Made by a program: the position numbers and the translations under genes
The notes under the pieces: generated by a model
The model's database searches: none
Told to the model about the DNA's origin: nothing
Seen by the model: the letters and a program-made list of their open reading frames with translations, nothing else
Assembly: GCA_009193035.1 (NCBI GenBank)
Contig: SWDT01000281.1
Coordinates: forward strand, 1-64,000
DNA length: 64,000 nt
Direction of reading: 5' to 3'
Origin: Halicephalobus mephisto
Taxonomy: Eukaryota; Nematoda; Chromadorea; Rhabditida; Panagrolaimidae
Shown: in pieces, positions 43,704 to 54,023 of the stretch
Position numbering within the stretch: the stretch's first letter is position 1
Layout: each line of letters begins with the position of its first letter

Positions 43704-46037
43704 ATGGCGGAAGTCAAGGAGATCAATGTGGAATCTGTCGATAAACCGACAGAAAACGGACATGTTACTTCTGACGATTCTGCCGTCGGATCTTCGAAGT
43801 CGCGTCGTGTCCAATTCAGTCCTCAATCTCAGCCGATAATCAATGAAGCTCACAGATTGCTGAATGCGAAACCAAGTGGCACACCCACAATCGACATAAA
43901 TACTTACAAGTCCGATTCTGATCCGATGGAGCTAACGAGATCTTCCACAATTTCCGCTTTAAATAGGTTTGCAAAAAACTAATTTTCCTCTTATAATTGA
44001 ATTAATTTCAGTGTTAGACCGTCTAATCCTTACAAAATCCATACTTCTCCGAGTTTCAATAAGGTCGGATTTGAAGATGTGATTACTGAATCCATTGCGA
44101 GTCGGAAACCCGCTTGGAAGGAACTTCAAGAAAGCATTAAAGATTCTTATTACCGGGTAAATTTACTTTTAATACTTTATTTCTATTTTAAAAACGTTTA
44201 AAATGTTAAAAAAAAAGATTTTTACTTATTTTAATTTTTGAATTGGCGCGCAAAGGGAGAAAGGAAGGAGAAATAAGGAAAAGTGGTAAATTTGGCAAGT
44301 TGCTATCTAAAATAAACTTTCTCTCTCCACTCGCCCTGTCCTCTCTCTCCTTTTACTCTCTCTCTCACTTTATTTATTTTGTCCTCTCTCGCTCTTTTTC
44401 TTTCTTCTTTTTTACCTAAATTTCCGGACTTTTTTGATAACTCTGAAATTTCATAATAATTTTCATTTTTAATTTTTATGACAATATTCTTTTTTTTAAC
44501 TTTTGAATTTTCATACAAAATGAGTAATTTCTATAAAAATACATCTAGCCAATTCTTCCTAAAATTGGTTCAATTTTTTATTTTTTAAATCTAACTTTGA
44601 AAAATTCATATTAAGACGATTTCTTAAAAAAGTAATTGTAATTTTTAAAATATTTGTATTTTAGCCGAAACGTCTTGTTGAACGTCAAGAAGACGAAAAA
44701 GAATTTGTTGAATCCTTGTACGATCGTCCTCGTCGTTATCGACGTTCGACCAGTCCTTTCTCGTATCTTCCACGCTCGTCTTCTCATGTTACTCTCGACA
44801 CTCAGGGACCCTATGCTGCTCCGGCTGTCAGCAGCTCTCAAGGAATCGAATCTTCTTCTGTTTCGGCCACAGAATCTCGTTATGATAAACTCATCAACGA
44901 CATGGAAGCCAGATTGATGAGAAATAGCTATGGAATTCCAGCTCGTTATAGAACAACAACGAGAGAATTCCGACGAGCTCCAGAACCCGCAAGTGGAAGC
45001 CTGACCGAAGCCTATCTCGACGAGGCCGAATCCGTCGTCATGCCCAGACCCTACTACAGTCGTCCGAATCGACGTGATCCTGATTACTTTGATTTCGACC
45101 TTCAGCATTCTGTGGATCTCTACAGGAAACCAGAAGGACGATATGTTCCCCGAGGGTAAGTTTGGATTTTAAACTCCCTTTTTAACCTTGTTTTCCCTAT
45201 TCAGTCCCGAGTATTGGGAAAGCAAGATCCTGGGTGACTACAAAACCAAGGGTGATGCACCTTTGTCTGGTCACATGTTTACCAAAGATAATGATTATCG
45301 AAATACCGGTACTTCCTTGTTGAGTGCAGCCCTTAGAACCCCGTCCTTCTGGGAACATCGGTTCACCAGCATTGGTGGCCAAGTCAGGGAGTCCAATCCA
45401 GTGAGCTTAGCAAGTATAGAACGGTAAGTATATCCTGTTTCCCTTTCGGCAAATATTCACTTTGAAGAAAAATATTTTTAAATTTTCGAATTCCCGCGCA
45501 AAAGACAAAAGTACTGTAAAAAATGAAAAAATGACAACTTGTTTTTGTTTATTTTACCTAATTTTTTGAAATTTCTAAGTTTTCAAAATTCGTTTCGAGA
45601 AAATTTAAAAATTAATTTTTTCGAATTCCCGCGCAAAAGATAAAAGTACTGTAAAAATGAAAAAAATGACAACTTATTTCTTTTACCTAATTTTTTGAAA
45701 TTTTTAAGTTTTCAAAATTCGTTTCGAGAAAATTTGAAAACTGATTTTTAAATTTTCAAATTCCCGCGCAAAAGGAGAGAAATGTATCAAAAGTGGGAAA
45801 ATTGGTAAAACTGGCAAATCATCCCTTCTTCTTTTCTGTTTTTTTGGCAATTCTGGAACTTTCCAAATTTTCGTTTCAAGACAATTTTGTAGAAACTATT
45901 TTAAATAATATAATTAACATAGAAACTTTCTAATTCAATTTTTGTTTTTTTCCAGTAACAGACCTGTTCCAAACAAATTCACTGAATATCGAGATCCCGA
46001 CTTTGAATCCCAAGAATACGATGATCTCTCCGATTAG
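43704..46037 (+). CDS. Unrecognised, mostly disordered protein (399 aa, five exons)
   Basis: Exons: 43704-43966, 44012-44156, 44665-45155, 45205-45423, 45956-46037, in frame through all four junctions. A TTTTTATAG acceptor at about 43575 suggests a 5' UTR exon boundary. The N-terminus is acidic/Ser-rich with a basic KSRRVQFSPQSQP patch (an RVxF-like match, which could bind protein phosphatase 1; inference only). Exon 3 is Arg/Ser/Tyr-rich, with DRPRRYRRSTSPFSYLPRSS, RNSYGIPARYRTTTREFRR and MPRPYYSRPNRRDPDYFDF. Exon 4 has GPEYWESKILGDYKTKGDAP and RTPSFWEHRF. The C-terminus is acidic (DFESQEYDDLSD). No signal peptide or membrane segment. Codon use and splice sites look like a real, conserved gene, but I recognise no family. 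R1 copies lie in introns 2 and 4. Confidence 0.75.
44240..44430 (+). repeat. R1 element in intron 2 of the 399-aa gene
   Basis: TTGGCGCGCAAAGGGAGAAA, AAAAGTGGTAAATTTGGCAA, TCTCTCCACTCGCCCTGTCC, then CTCTCTCTC tract and TTTTTACCTAAATTTCCG. Near-identical copies are at 51975, 53180 and 56555. The flank ACGTTTAAAATGTTAAAAAA is shared too. Confidence 0.85.
45485..45835 (+). repeat. Three partial R1 elements in tandem
   Basis: Starts near 45491, 45628 and 45768 each read CCCGCGCAAAAG, followed by TACTGTAAAAA or GTATCAAAAG and an AAAATGACAA or GGTAAAACTGGCAA box. Units are about 135 bases apart. Intron 4 of the 399-aa gene. Confidence 0.65.
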
Positions 46038-46235
46038 TGAATTGCAAGTTTTTCTATCCTTTAGTTTTTTTAATTTTTATAAAAAAAAATAAAATAAAAA
46101 TTCCAGATATAGGTACTATCGCAGTCGCTACTTCTGATATTGTCCAACATATCCTCCGAATACTGCTCCAGATCACCTGCACTTGACCTTTGACATCGAT
46201 GTACGAAAAAAAATTTATTTTTTACAATTTTTATT

Positions 46236-46285
46236 ACTTTAATTTTACGCATATAAGCCCGTGTTTATATGCGTAAAATTAAGGT
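46236..46285. repeat. Short perfect hairpin downstream of the 399-aa gene
   Basis: AATTTTACGCATATAA (46241-46256) and TTATATGCGTAAAATT (46265-46280) are exact complements around an 8-base loop; pairing continues outwards with one mismatch. Confidence 0.8.
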
Positions 46286-46499
46286 ACACAAATTCACTAG
46301 TGTTGTGAAAATGCGATACGGCAAAAATTTCAGGAGTTAAGCAACTTTAAGTTGTTAAAATTTTATTTTTATTTTTTTATAAATTTGTTCCATTTGACAT
46401 TCACTGGCATCGCATTTTCCGTTTATCATTTTCTGCATTTGGTTTATCGATGTTTTTGTACCATTTGACCTTTCTGATAAAGCAGATTATTAATTTCTT

Positions 46500-47960
46500 T
46501 CATATTTGAAAATTCAATTTTTATCGGTTTTTGAAAAATTTTGTTTTTTATATTTATAAATTAAATTCCATATATCAGTTTTTTCGAATTTTAACTTTTT
46601 TATATTTATAAATTAAATTTAATATATAAATTTTCAATTTTTTCAAACTAAATTCCATATATCAGTTTTTTCGAATTTTAACTTTTTTATAAATCAAATT
46701 CCATATATCAATTTTTAAGAATTTTAACTTTTTTATAAATTCCATATATCAACTTTTTTATAAATCAAATTTTACATATCAATTTTTAAGAATTTTAACT
46801 TTTTTTATAAATTAAATTTCATATATAAATTTTCGATTTTTTCAAACTAAATTCCATATATCAGTTTTTTCGAATTTTAACTTTTTTATAAATTAAATTC
46901 CATATATCAATTTTTAAGAAGTTCAATTTTTTTATATTTATAAATTAAATTTCATATAAATTTTCGATTTTTTCAAACCAAATTTCATATATCAATTTTT
47001 AAGAATTTTAACTTTTTTATAAATCAAATTCCATATATCAATTTTTCGAATTTTGACTTTTTAAATATCAATAAATTTTTATATATTGATTTTTGGAAAA
47101 TTTCAACTTTTTTATACTTAAAAATTAAAATTTCATATATTGATTTTTTAATTTTAGAACATTTTGATTTTTTATAAATTAATTTTTTAAACATAAGAAA
47201 ATAAAATTTTCATATATGAACTTTTCGAACATTGTTTTTATAAATTTTATTTTTTTAATAAATTTTATACGAATTTTTTTTGAAAACTGCTTACGAAAAA
47301 TTTATTTTTTTAGATATTAATAAATTAAAATTTCATATATGGGGCTTTTGAACACTGTTTACGGGAAATTCTGACATAGTGGATGAAAAATAAATTAAAG
47401 TTTCATATATGAATTTTTTAAGTTCTAATTTTTAATATCAATAAACTTTTGCACATCAATTTTTAAACGTTTTTGCGGAGGATTTTACTTTTTTATATAT
47501 CGAAAAATTAAAGTTTCATATATCAACTTCTTTTGAAAATTTATTTTTTTAAGATTTTACTTTTTTATATATCGAAAAATCAAATTTTCATATATCAACT
47601 TCTTTTGAAAATTTATTTTTTTAAGATTTTACTTTTTTATATATCGAAAAATCAAATTTTCATATGTCAACGTTCTTTGAAAATTTATTTTTTTTAAGAT
47701 TTTACTTTTTTATATATCGAAAAAAATCAAATTTTCATATATCAACTTTGTTTAAAAATTGTTATCTAAAGAGTTTTATTTTTTTATATATCGGAAAATT
47801 AAAGTTTCATATATCAATGTCCTTTGAAAATTTATTTTTTTAAGATTTCACTTTTTTATATATCGAAAAATTAAAGTTTCATATATCAACGTTCTTTGAC
47901 AATTGGTTTTAAAAATTTTAATTTTTTATATAAACAAGGTAAAATTCCATATATCAATTT
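46500..47960. repeat. Satellite-like AT repeat built on TTCCATATATCA
   Basis: Some twenty-five imperfect units of about 50-75 bases: AAATTCCATATATCA, TTTTTAAGAATTTTAACTTT and TTTATAAATTAAATT. In the right half the unit changes to TTTTATATATCGAAAAAT, AAATTTTCATATATCAAC and TTCTTTGAAAATTTATTTT with period about 83. No gene. Confidence 0.85.
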
Positions 47961-49080
47961 GATTTGAGAACTACCTGTGGAGGAGTGCGCAAAAATTCTT
48001 GATCAAATAGCGAACTTCAAATCGCTCAATCGAGGACGTAAGCCGAAATCCTGGCGCCAGATGCTCCCGTGGGCGAAATCCTCAATTATGTAAACAATTA
48101 AACGCAAAATTTCATTCAAAAAGATGTAATAATAAAAATTAAATTGTTGCATCATGTTGAAAAAAAACAAATATTTCGAAATTCTTCGGGAATTTTTGGG
48201 CTTGTTTGAGAACTTTGATAAGAAATAACGAGAGCGAGGGAGTCGAAACACTGAGTCAATTAGAGTGGCCATTTGCCAAATTTACCTTTTTTTTCTTTTT
48301 TCATTGATTTTTTTTCATTTTTCGCGCGAATTCAAAAATTCCAAAAAATAAAAAATTTGAATTTTTAGAATTTTCTAAATTTTTAGGATTTAAATAAAAA
48401 TAAAAAAAACTAGTCAATTTCGAAGATCTTTCATTTTTTATAAAAATTTAAAAAAATTATATTAATAAAAAAATCAAAAATAAATAGTTTTTTTTAATTT
48501 TTAAAAATTCTCAGATTTTAAATAAAGAAATTTAAAAAACAATTTTGACAGTGATTTGTCAGATTTTCCTTTTTTTCTTTTTTCGCGCGAATTCAAAAAT
48601 TCCAAAAAAATAAAAAAATTAAATTTTTAGAATTTTCTAAATTTTTAGGATTTTAATAAAAATAAAAAAAATTAGTCAATTTCGAAGATTTTTCATTTTT
48701 TATTGAAATTTTAAAATTCCAAAAAAAATCACTTTAAAAATTAAAAATTTTTCACATAATTGTTCTGAAAAATTTTAGAAATTTTTTGAATTCGTAGGAA
48801 CCAAGAAAAATCAAAGCGAGTTAATTCTGAATTTCCGGATTTATCGTTTTTTAACTTTTGCGACGATTGTTCCTTTTGCGCGGGAAATTTAAAAACTTCC
48901 GTGTAATAATAATACTTCCTTGATGAAAATTCAAAAAAAACTGCAAAATTTTAAAATTTTTTTAAATTAAAAAATATTAATTTTTTTTGCATTTCTAAAT
49001 TTTTAAAAGTTTTAATATTTTAATTTTTGGTATTTTTTAAAGCTTCTGGATTTTGAAATGTTTTTTAATTTTAAGTTTTT
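47961..49080 (-). repeat. Intergenic AT stretch with three partial R1 elements (minus)
   Basis: R1 remnants end at about 48328 (TTTCGCGCGAATTCAAAAAT), 48600 (TTTCGCGCGAATTCAAAAAT) and 48880 (TTTTGCGCGGGAAATTTAAA), each preceded by TTTACC or TTTTCC and GCCAAATTT text. The first two, with about 90 bases downstream of each, are close copies of one another. No coding exon seen; a minus frame at 48003-48272 has no support. Confidence 0.6.
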
Positions 49081-49400
49081 AAATTTTCTAATTTTAAATT
49101 TGTATGTTTTAAGTTTTAAAAGTTTTTTAATTTTAAATTTTTAAGTTTTAAGTTTTAAGTTTTTGTGTTTTAAGTTTTAATTTTCAAAAGTTTTTAAATT
49201 TTTAAGTTTTAAGTTTTAATTTTTAAGTTTTAAGTTTTAAGTTTTAAGTTTTAAGTTTTAAGTTTTAATTTTTAAGTTTTCAGTTTTAAGTTTTAAGTTT
49301 TAAGTTTTAAGTTTTAATTTTCAAAAGTTTTTAAATTTTTAAGTTTTAAGTTTTAAGTTTTTAAATTTTTAAGTTTTAAGTTTTAAGTTTTTAAATTTAA
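49081..49400. repeat. (TTTTAAG)n microsatellite
   Basis: Long uninterrupted runs of TTTTAAGTTTTAAG, with TTTTTAAATTTTTAAG interruptions. Confidence 0.95.
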
Positions 49401-49407
49401 AAAATAC

Positions 49408-49900
49408 AACGCCCAGAGGTAAAGGAACTAAGCCAGCAGCACCGTTCGGGCCCGCCCAACAGCGGGACCAGTCCTCCGAAAAAACGAAGGCTGCCCGGAC
49501 ATTTCTTTCGTAATTCTGTCTGTTCAACGAGCTCTGTTTTTCCAGTTATATTTTCTCCTTTACATGTCTGTTTTGGCTTTGGTACAGCGGAATGTCGGAA
49601 CTCTCATGGACGTCCGGACAGACTCCCGGACGCACAAGTGTATTTTTTTAGAATTTAGTTTTTTCAATGAAATAAAAGCAGTCACTTGTGTTTTCTCGTC
49701 TTCGAAATCCTTACAATCGTCGATGGGCTGAACGCACGGTTTGCGTCACGTCGGTGACCCCGTGAAGAAATCGGAGATCGTTTAAGCCTCAAATTTGATT
49801 TTTCAGAAACAGGAGGTACTTTCATGCTTCCGTCAAATTTGTTTTTTATTTTTGCAAAATTCACACGTGCTTCTTCGACGTGATTTTTCGCTCTTTGATC
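49408..49900. other. GC-rich island upstream of the Ser-rich gene
   Basis: 49408-49640 is far GC-richer than the surroundings (CCGTTCGGGCCCGCCC, ACGTCCGGACAGACTCCCGG). It contains a good donor (CAGAGGTAAAG), a TTTTTCCAG acceptor near 49543 and a GCACAAGTGTATT end. It may hold 5' exons or the promoter of the gene at 50787, whose ATG follows an acceptor. No reading frame joins in phase with that gene convincingly. Confidence 0.4.
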
Positions 49901-50786
49901 ATTTTCATTTTTTAAATTTTTTCAAATTAAGCTTTTCACATTTCCACAATTTCTAAACTCTTCCACAATACGGTAGAATTTTTCTTCGAAAATTTTGTTT
50001 TTAAAATTCTGAAAAATTTAATTTTTTTAATTTCAAAATTTTCTAAAATCTTCAAAATCTGATGGAATATCTTGAAGATTTCTAAAATTCCAAAAGTTTC
50101 TAAAATTCTAAGGAAAATAATTGGAATTTAAAAATTTAATTTTCTTTTAAATTTAAAAATTTAAAATTCTTCAAAATTTTAAAATTTAATTTTTTTTTAA
50201 ATTTAACTTTTTTTAAAATTTTTAAAATTTAATTTTTTTTTATTTTCAAATTTTATAAAATCCGATAGAATATTTCGAAATTTTCTAAAACCTTAAAAAA
50301 TTCAATAAATTTTCAAAATTTTCCAAAATCCAATAGTTTCTAAAATCTCGAAAAATTTCATAAATCATTTTTTAAATTTCATATTTTTTTAAACCTTATT
50401 ATTATCTAAAATTTCTCAAAATTTTTATTCTTCTTCAAAATCCGTGAAAAAATTGGAAATTATTTAAAATTTAAAATTTTTACAAATTCCAAAAATTCAT
50501 GTCGAAAAAATTTTTAAATTTCAAAGTTTCAAAACTTAAATAATTTTGGAATTTTTATAATTTTTAAATAATTTTTAATTTTTTATAGTTTTTTAAATTT
50601 CTAAATTTCTAAATTTTTAAATTTTAAACTTTTTTGTTTTTTCAATTTTGAACTTTTTTAAGATTTTTTAATTTCGAACTTTTCTGTTTTTTCAATTTTG
50701 AACTTTTCTAAATTTTTAAGATTTTTCAATTTTGAACTTTTTTAAGATTTTAAGTTTTTAAGATTTTGAACTTTTTAGTGAATAAA
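49901..50786. repeat. AT-rich degenerate stretch
   Basis: Imperfect repeats of AAAATTTAATTTTTTTT, TTTCTAAAATC and, near the end, TTTTTCAATTTTGAACTTTT. It ends in the TTTTTAG acceptor at 50778. No gene. Confidence 0.6.
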
Positions 50787-51359
50787 ATGCTGGCCCCAAT
50801 CGTTACGAAAGACATGAAGCTGTTTCCGGCCAAGCCGGTCCACGCGGCGAGGATAAAAAACGTCCGATCCCGGGCCCAGAGTCTTCAGGATTTCGCAAAT
50901 TCAAATGCCAATAAACAAGGAATTAAAATTGCTCCAAATAAACAACGAAATGCCCAAAGTGTCGGTAATTTATCTCTTCCTAACTTATCCAGAAGTCCAC
51001 CTAAAAGTTCATCAACGAGAAAACCTCTGGCTGCGATTGCCGAAGGGGTAGAAATGCCTTCATCAAGTTGCAACATAACTGCAAGTAGTCCTACTGTGAA
51101 TTCTAGTCCTGAAAATTCGAAAAAACCTCGTTCAATTGCGTTGGACGATCTCCGGATTATAGGGGACAAAAACTTCGTCGACCCGACCGCTGGTGAAGAC
51201 GCCGAAACCCCGGATTCTGGAAAAAGCTCTCCTTCTGCCGGAAAACGTTTAATTTCGAAAATAACATCTGTTTTCAAATCAAATAACAAATCTTCGAAAA
51301 ATTCCTCGACAGAAATGGATGAAGGATCGAGTCCGAACTCCCCCAACAGCGGTTCCTGA
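50787..51359 (+). CDS. Unrecognised Ser/Asn/Lys-rich protein (190 aa)
   Basis: A single open exon whose ATG lies eight bases after a TTTTTAG acceptor, so the transcript has a 5' exon or is trans-spliced. The N-terminus (MLAPIVTKDMKLFPAKPVHA) is basic; the middle is Ser-rich with RSRAQSLQDF and RNAQSVGNLSLPNLSRSPPK, typical phosphorylation-site text. An acidic/hydrophobic segment IALDDLRIIGDKNFVDP, a short amphipathic KRLISKITSVFKSNNKSS segment and a Ser-rich end follow. No signal peptide or membrane segment. Third-position bias looks coding and the opposite-strand frame is a shadow. No family recognised. Conserved RxxS motifs suggest kinase or 14-3-3 contacts, which is inference. The 3' UTR carries AATAAA at 51581. 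Confidence 0.7.
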   Translation: MLAPIVTKDMKLFPAKPVHAARIKNVRSRAQSLQDFANSNANKQGIKIAPNKQRNAQSVGNLSLPNLSRSPPKSSSTRKPLAAIAEGVEMPSSSCNITASSPTVNSSPENSKKPRSIALDDLRIIGDKNFVDPTAGEDAETPDSGKSSPSAGKRLISKITSVFKSNNKSSKNSSTEMDEGSSPNSPNSGS

Positions 51360-51580
51360 TCGCGGGTACTGTATCCCAGTGTTCTACAATCCTTTCCCCC
51401 GACGACTCAGAGTTGTGTTGTATAAAATTCCTAGGTCTACTGTAGGCCAGTTAATGCTTTCAAAAGTCGACTGTGTCATCCTAAATGTATTGTGATAATC
51501 CACTTGATGTATTTGCCTTAATTTGCGGCACCAGCCTCAAATAATTATACGTTGTACTACAATAAGCCATTGTTTTCAGA

Positions 51581-51586
51581 ATAAAT
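51581..51586 (+). terminator. Candidate poly(A) signal
   Basis: AATAAA about 220 bases after the stop of the 190-aa gene, followed by AT-rich text. The 3' UTR before it (51360-51580) is GC-balanced. Confidence 0.55.
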
Positions 51587-51974
51587 ATATTTAGAATTTT
51601 TTTAAATAAAATTTTTTATGACTTTTTTCAATTGTTAACAACATGAAAGTCAAAATTAAAGTTTTACAAAATTCTTTAAATTTTTAGAGACGCTTTAAAA
51701 TTTCGAAAAACCGATTTCTATGACAAATTGCCAGAATTATTATTTTGTATTTTTAGAGTTTTCTCTAAAAAAGGAATTTTAAAATTAAATTACTGTAAAA
51801 ATTGGAAAATTTTAAAATCATTTGGATATAAATTTCTGAAGTTTTATAAAAGCATTTATTTCTGACGGTTTTGAAAATTCTGTCTGGATTCCAGAAGGTT
51901 CTAAAAGTCATTATCAGAAAGATTAAAAATGAAAGTTTTTGCAAATTTTTTAAATGCAAATTTCCTAAAAAGTT

Positions 51975-52165
51975 TGGAAATTTAGGTAAAAAAGAAAGAA
52001 AAGAGCGAGAGAGAACAAAGTGAATGAAGAGAGAGAGAGAGTAAAAGGAGAGAGAGGACAGGGCGAGTGGAGAGAGAAAGTTTATTTTAGATAGCAACTT
52101 GCCAAATGTACCACTTTTTCCTATTTCTCCTTCTTCTCTCCCTTTGCGCGCCAATTCAAAAATTT
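51975..52165 (-). repeat. R1 element between converging genes
   Basis: Complement of the long R1 form: AATTTAGGTAAAAAAG, AGAGAGGACAGGGCGAGTGG, TTGCCAAATGTACCACTTTT, CCCTTTGCGCGCCAATTCAA. It is followed by the shared flank ATTTTAAACGTTTTTAAAG. Confidence 0.85.
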
Positions 52166-52286
52166 AAATTAATGAAAATCATTTTTTAAACATTTTAAAC
52201 GTTTTTAAAGTAAACAAAAAGTTTTATTTTATATTTTTTGACAAAGAAAGTAAAATTTCAATAGCAACTAAAATTCTAATTTGTCG

Positions 52287-53633
52287 TTAAGCCTTCTGAA
52301 GATCTGGAGAGTATTCTGCTTCTTCGGACTTCCTGCAAGACATCCAAACACCCAAGATACAAGTGAGGATTATGACTGCGACGACGACAATGGCCTGGAC
52401 AATGAGTAAAGTATTGTCAACGTCCCCTTCGATGCTGATCAAAGTGTCCGTCACTTCTGTTTCATCAACATCGAGATCAGCAATTTGAGAAAGAAATCCA
52501 ATGACTTTCATTTTGTTAACGATGATTTCAGGAGAAATGAAATCATCAGGTTTGTAGGGGATTGATGCGTCTTCTGCGTCCTTGTCTCTCACCACGAATT
52601 GCACGATTAATTGATCGTTTTCTTCGCTACAGCCTTGACGAAGAATGATGATGTTTTCCTAAATTAAAATTGTACAATTTTACAAAATTAGCAACATCAG
52701 GGGGTGGGTTTCTTTTGTGGAAAATTTCAGTTTTTTAAAATGAATCATGAACAAATTTTTCAAATACCGTACTTCGTCCTCCTTGAGAGAACTTCCTATT
52801 TCTTCTTTGAATTTGTCTTCCGGGAACAAATCGTACATCCTTGCCGTTTCATCGAGTTTGAAAGTCACAGAAATTGCGGGAAATTCGTCGTTTTCGATGT
52901 CGAGGAGTTTGTTGCATGACCTTTCCGGAGCAGGTGACTGAAATCGATTAATGTTATTTCTACTATTCAATTAAACAAGCCTCATTTCCAATTATATAAT
53001 AGTATAATTCTGAAGCTTAAAAATTATCACGCAAGCAACGAATGAATTTAACAAATAAAAAAATGATAATTTTTGCAAAAATAAACCTGCTTTCTCTATT
53101 ACAAAACTGAACTAAAACTTTTTGTTTATTTTAAAAACGTTTAAAATGTTAAAAAAATGATTTTTATTAATTTAAATTTTTGAATTGGCGCGCAAAGGGA
53201 GAGAGGAAGGAGAAACAGGGAAAAGTGGTAAATTTGGCAAGTTACTACCCAGAGTAAACTTTCTCTCTCCACTCGCCCTGTCCTCTCTCTCGCTCTCTTT
53301 CTGCTGGCTTTGTCCTCTCTTTTGCTCTCGCTCCCTCCACTCGCGCTGGCTCTTTTTTACCTAAACTTCCGAACTTTTTAGAGAATTTCGCGTCAGAAAT
53401 ATTCGCAAAAACTTTCATTTTTAATGTTAGTTTTACGACACTATGATCACTATCTACTAATTGCTTTTTTGTCCAAATTTGAATTTTAGACTTACATCTG
53501 GAAATGCCATGGCACAAACACAAATGTGGTTTTCGTCGATATCTTCATTGCAGACTGTATGATTTTGCAGTGGACAGATTTCGGCAGCAACAAAGGGGAT
53601 CAAAAAGATCAAAAAAGTCCATCGCAACTGCAT
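52287..53633 (-). CDS. Type I single-pass membrane protein with Cys-rich N-terminus (224 aa, three exons)
   Basis: Exons: 53633-53496, 52937-52773, 52658-52287, all phase 0. The ATG follows a TTTTCAG acceptor by four bases. Residues 1-17 are a signal peptide (MQLRWTFLIFLIPFVAA). Residues 20-40 contain CPLQNHTVCNEDIDENHICVC, spaced like half an EGF-type module. Residues about 60-160 form an alpha/beta region with FPAISVTFKLDE, ENIIILRQGC and LIVQFVVRDKD, which could be SEA-like (tentative). One membrane helix (VQAIVVVAVIILTCILGVW) lies near the C-terminus, with a short acidic cytoplasmic tail. Exon 2 shares a CNKLL ... LFP ... spacing with exon 4 of the next gene upstream, hinting at a related extracellular module. 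It lies 390 bases downstream of that gene in the same direction, so a nematode operon is possible. Function unknown. Confidence 0.75.
53180..53375 (+). repeat. R1 element in intron 1 of the membrane-protein gene (antisense to it)
   Basis: TTGGCGCGCAAAGGGAGAGA, AAAAGTGGTAAATTTGGCAA, CTCTCCACTCGCCCTGTCCT, a duplicated CTCGCTC tract and TTTTTTACCTAAACTTCCG, with the ACGTTTAAAATGTTAAAAAA left flank. Confidence 0.85.
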
Positions 53634-53848
53634 TTTCCTGAAAACAAACAAAATCGGATTTTTATAAATTGCACGCCTTCGATCATTTGCCAGCTATCAC
53701 TTGGCTGATCCGGGGATGTGTCCTGAGGCAACCAACTATCAATTAGTTCGGGGATGAAATTGTTTAAAAAATTAAGTCTATATGAAACAGGATTAAAGAA
53801 GTGAAAAAATAAAAGGTTTAGTTGGAAAATTTTAAACTTTCTCTCCAG

Positions 53849-53965
53849 CAGAAGCTCCAACGTCGTCTTGTCGAACCTCTTCTCGACCCCGGAGTACTCG
53901 ACCTGTGTGCAGCTTTGCTTAAGCCGAGCCTCTTCAAATCAATGAGCGGAAAGTCGCTTTTGTGA
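53849..53965 (+). pseudogene. Orphan exon-like frame on the plus strand
   Basis: A strong acceptor (CTTTCTCTCCAG) is followed by 38 open codons of GC-balanced, leucine-rich text containing LQRRLVEPLLDPGVLDLCAA and LLKPSLF, then TGA. A donor-like CAGGTAATT follows 25 bases later. It lies in the gap between two minus-strand genes, and no partner exon was found. It could be a relic of a gene, or an exon of something nested. Confidence 0.3.
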
Positions 53966-54023
53966 ACGAGGAAACAGGTAATTGTGCTTAAATTTTCTCT
54001 TCCAAAATTTCTCAAAAAATTTA

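Noticed and set aside
44611..45108. 165-codon minus frame
   Set aside because: Shadow of exon 3 of the 399-aa plus gene.
50885..51346. 153-codon minus frame
   Set aside because: Shadow of the 190-aa plus gene, whose strand has the acceptor, start context and poly(A) signal.
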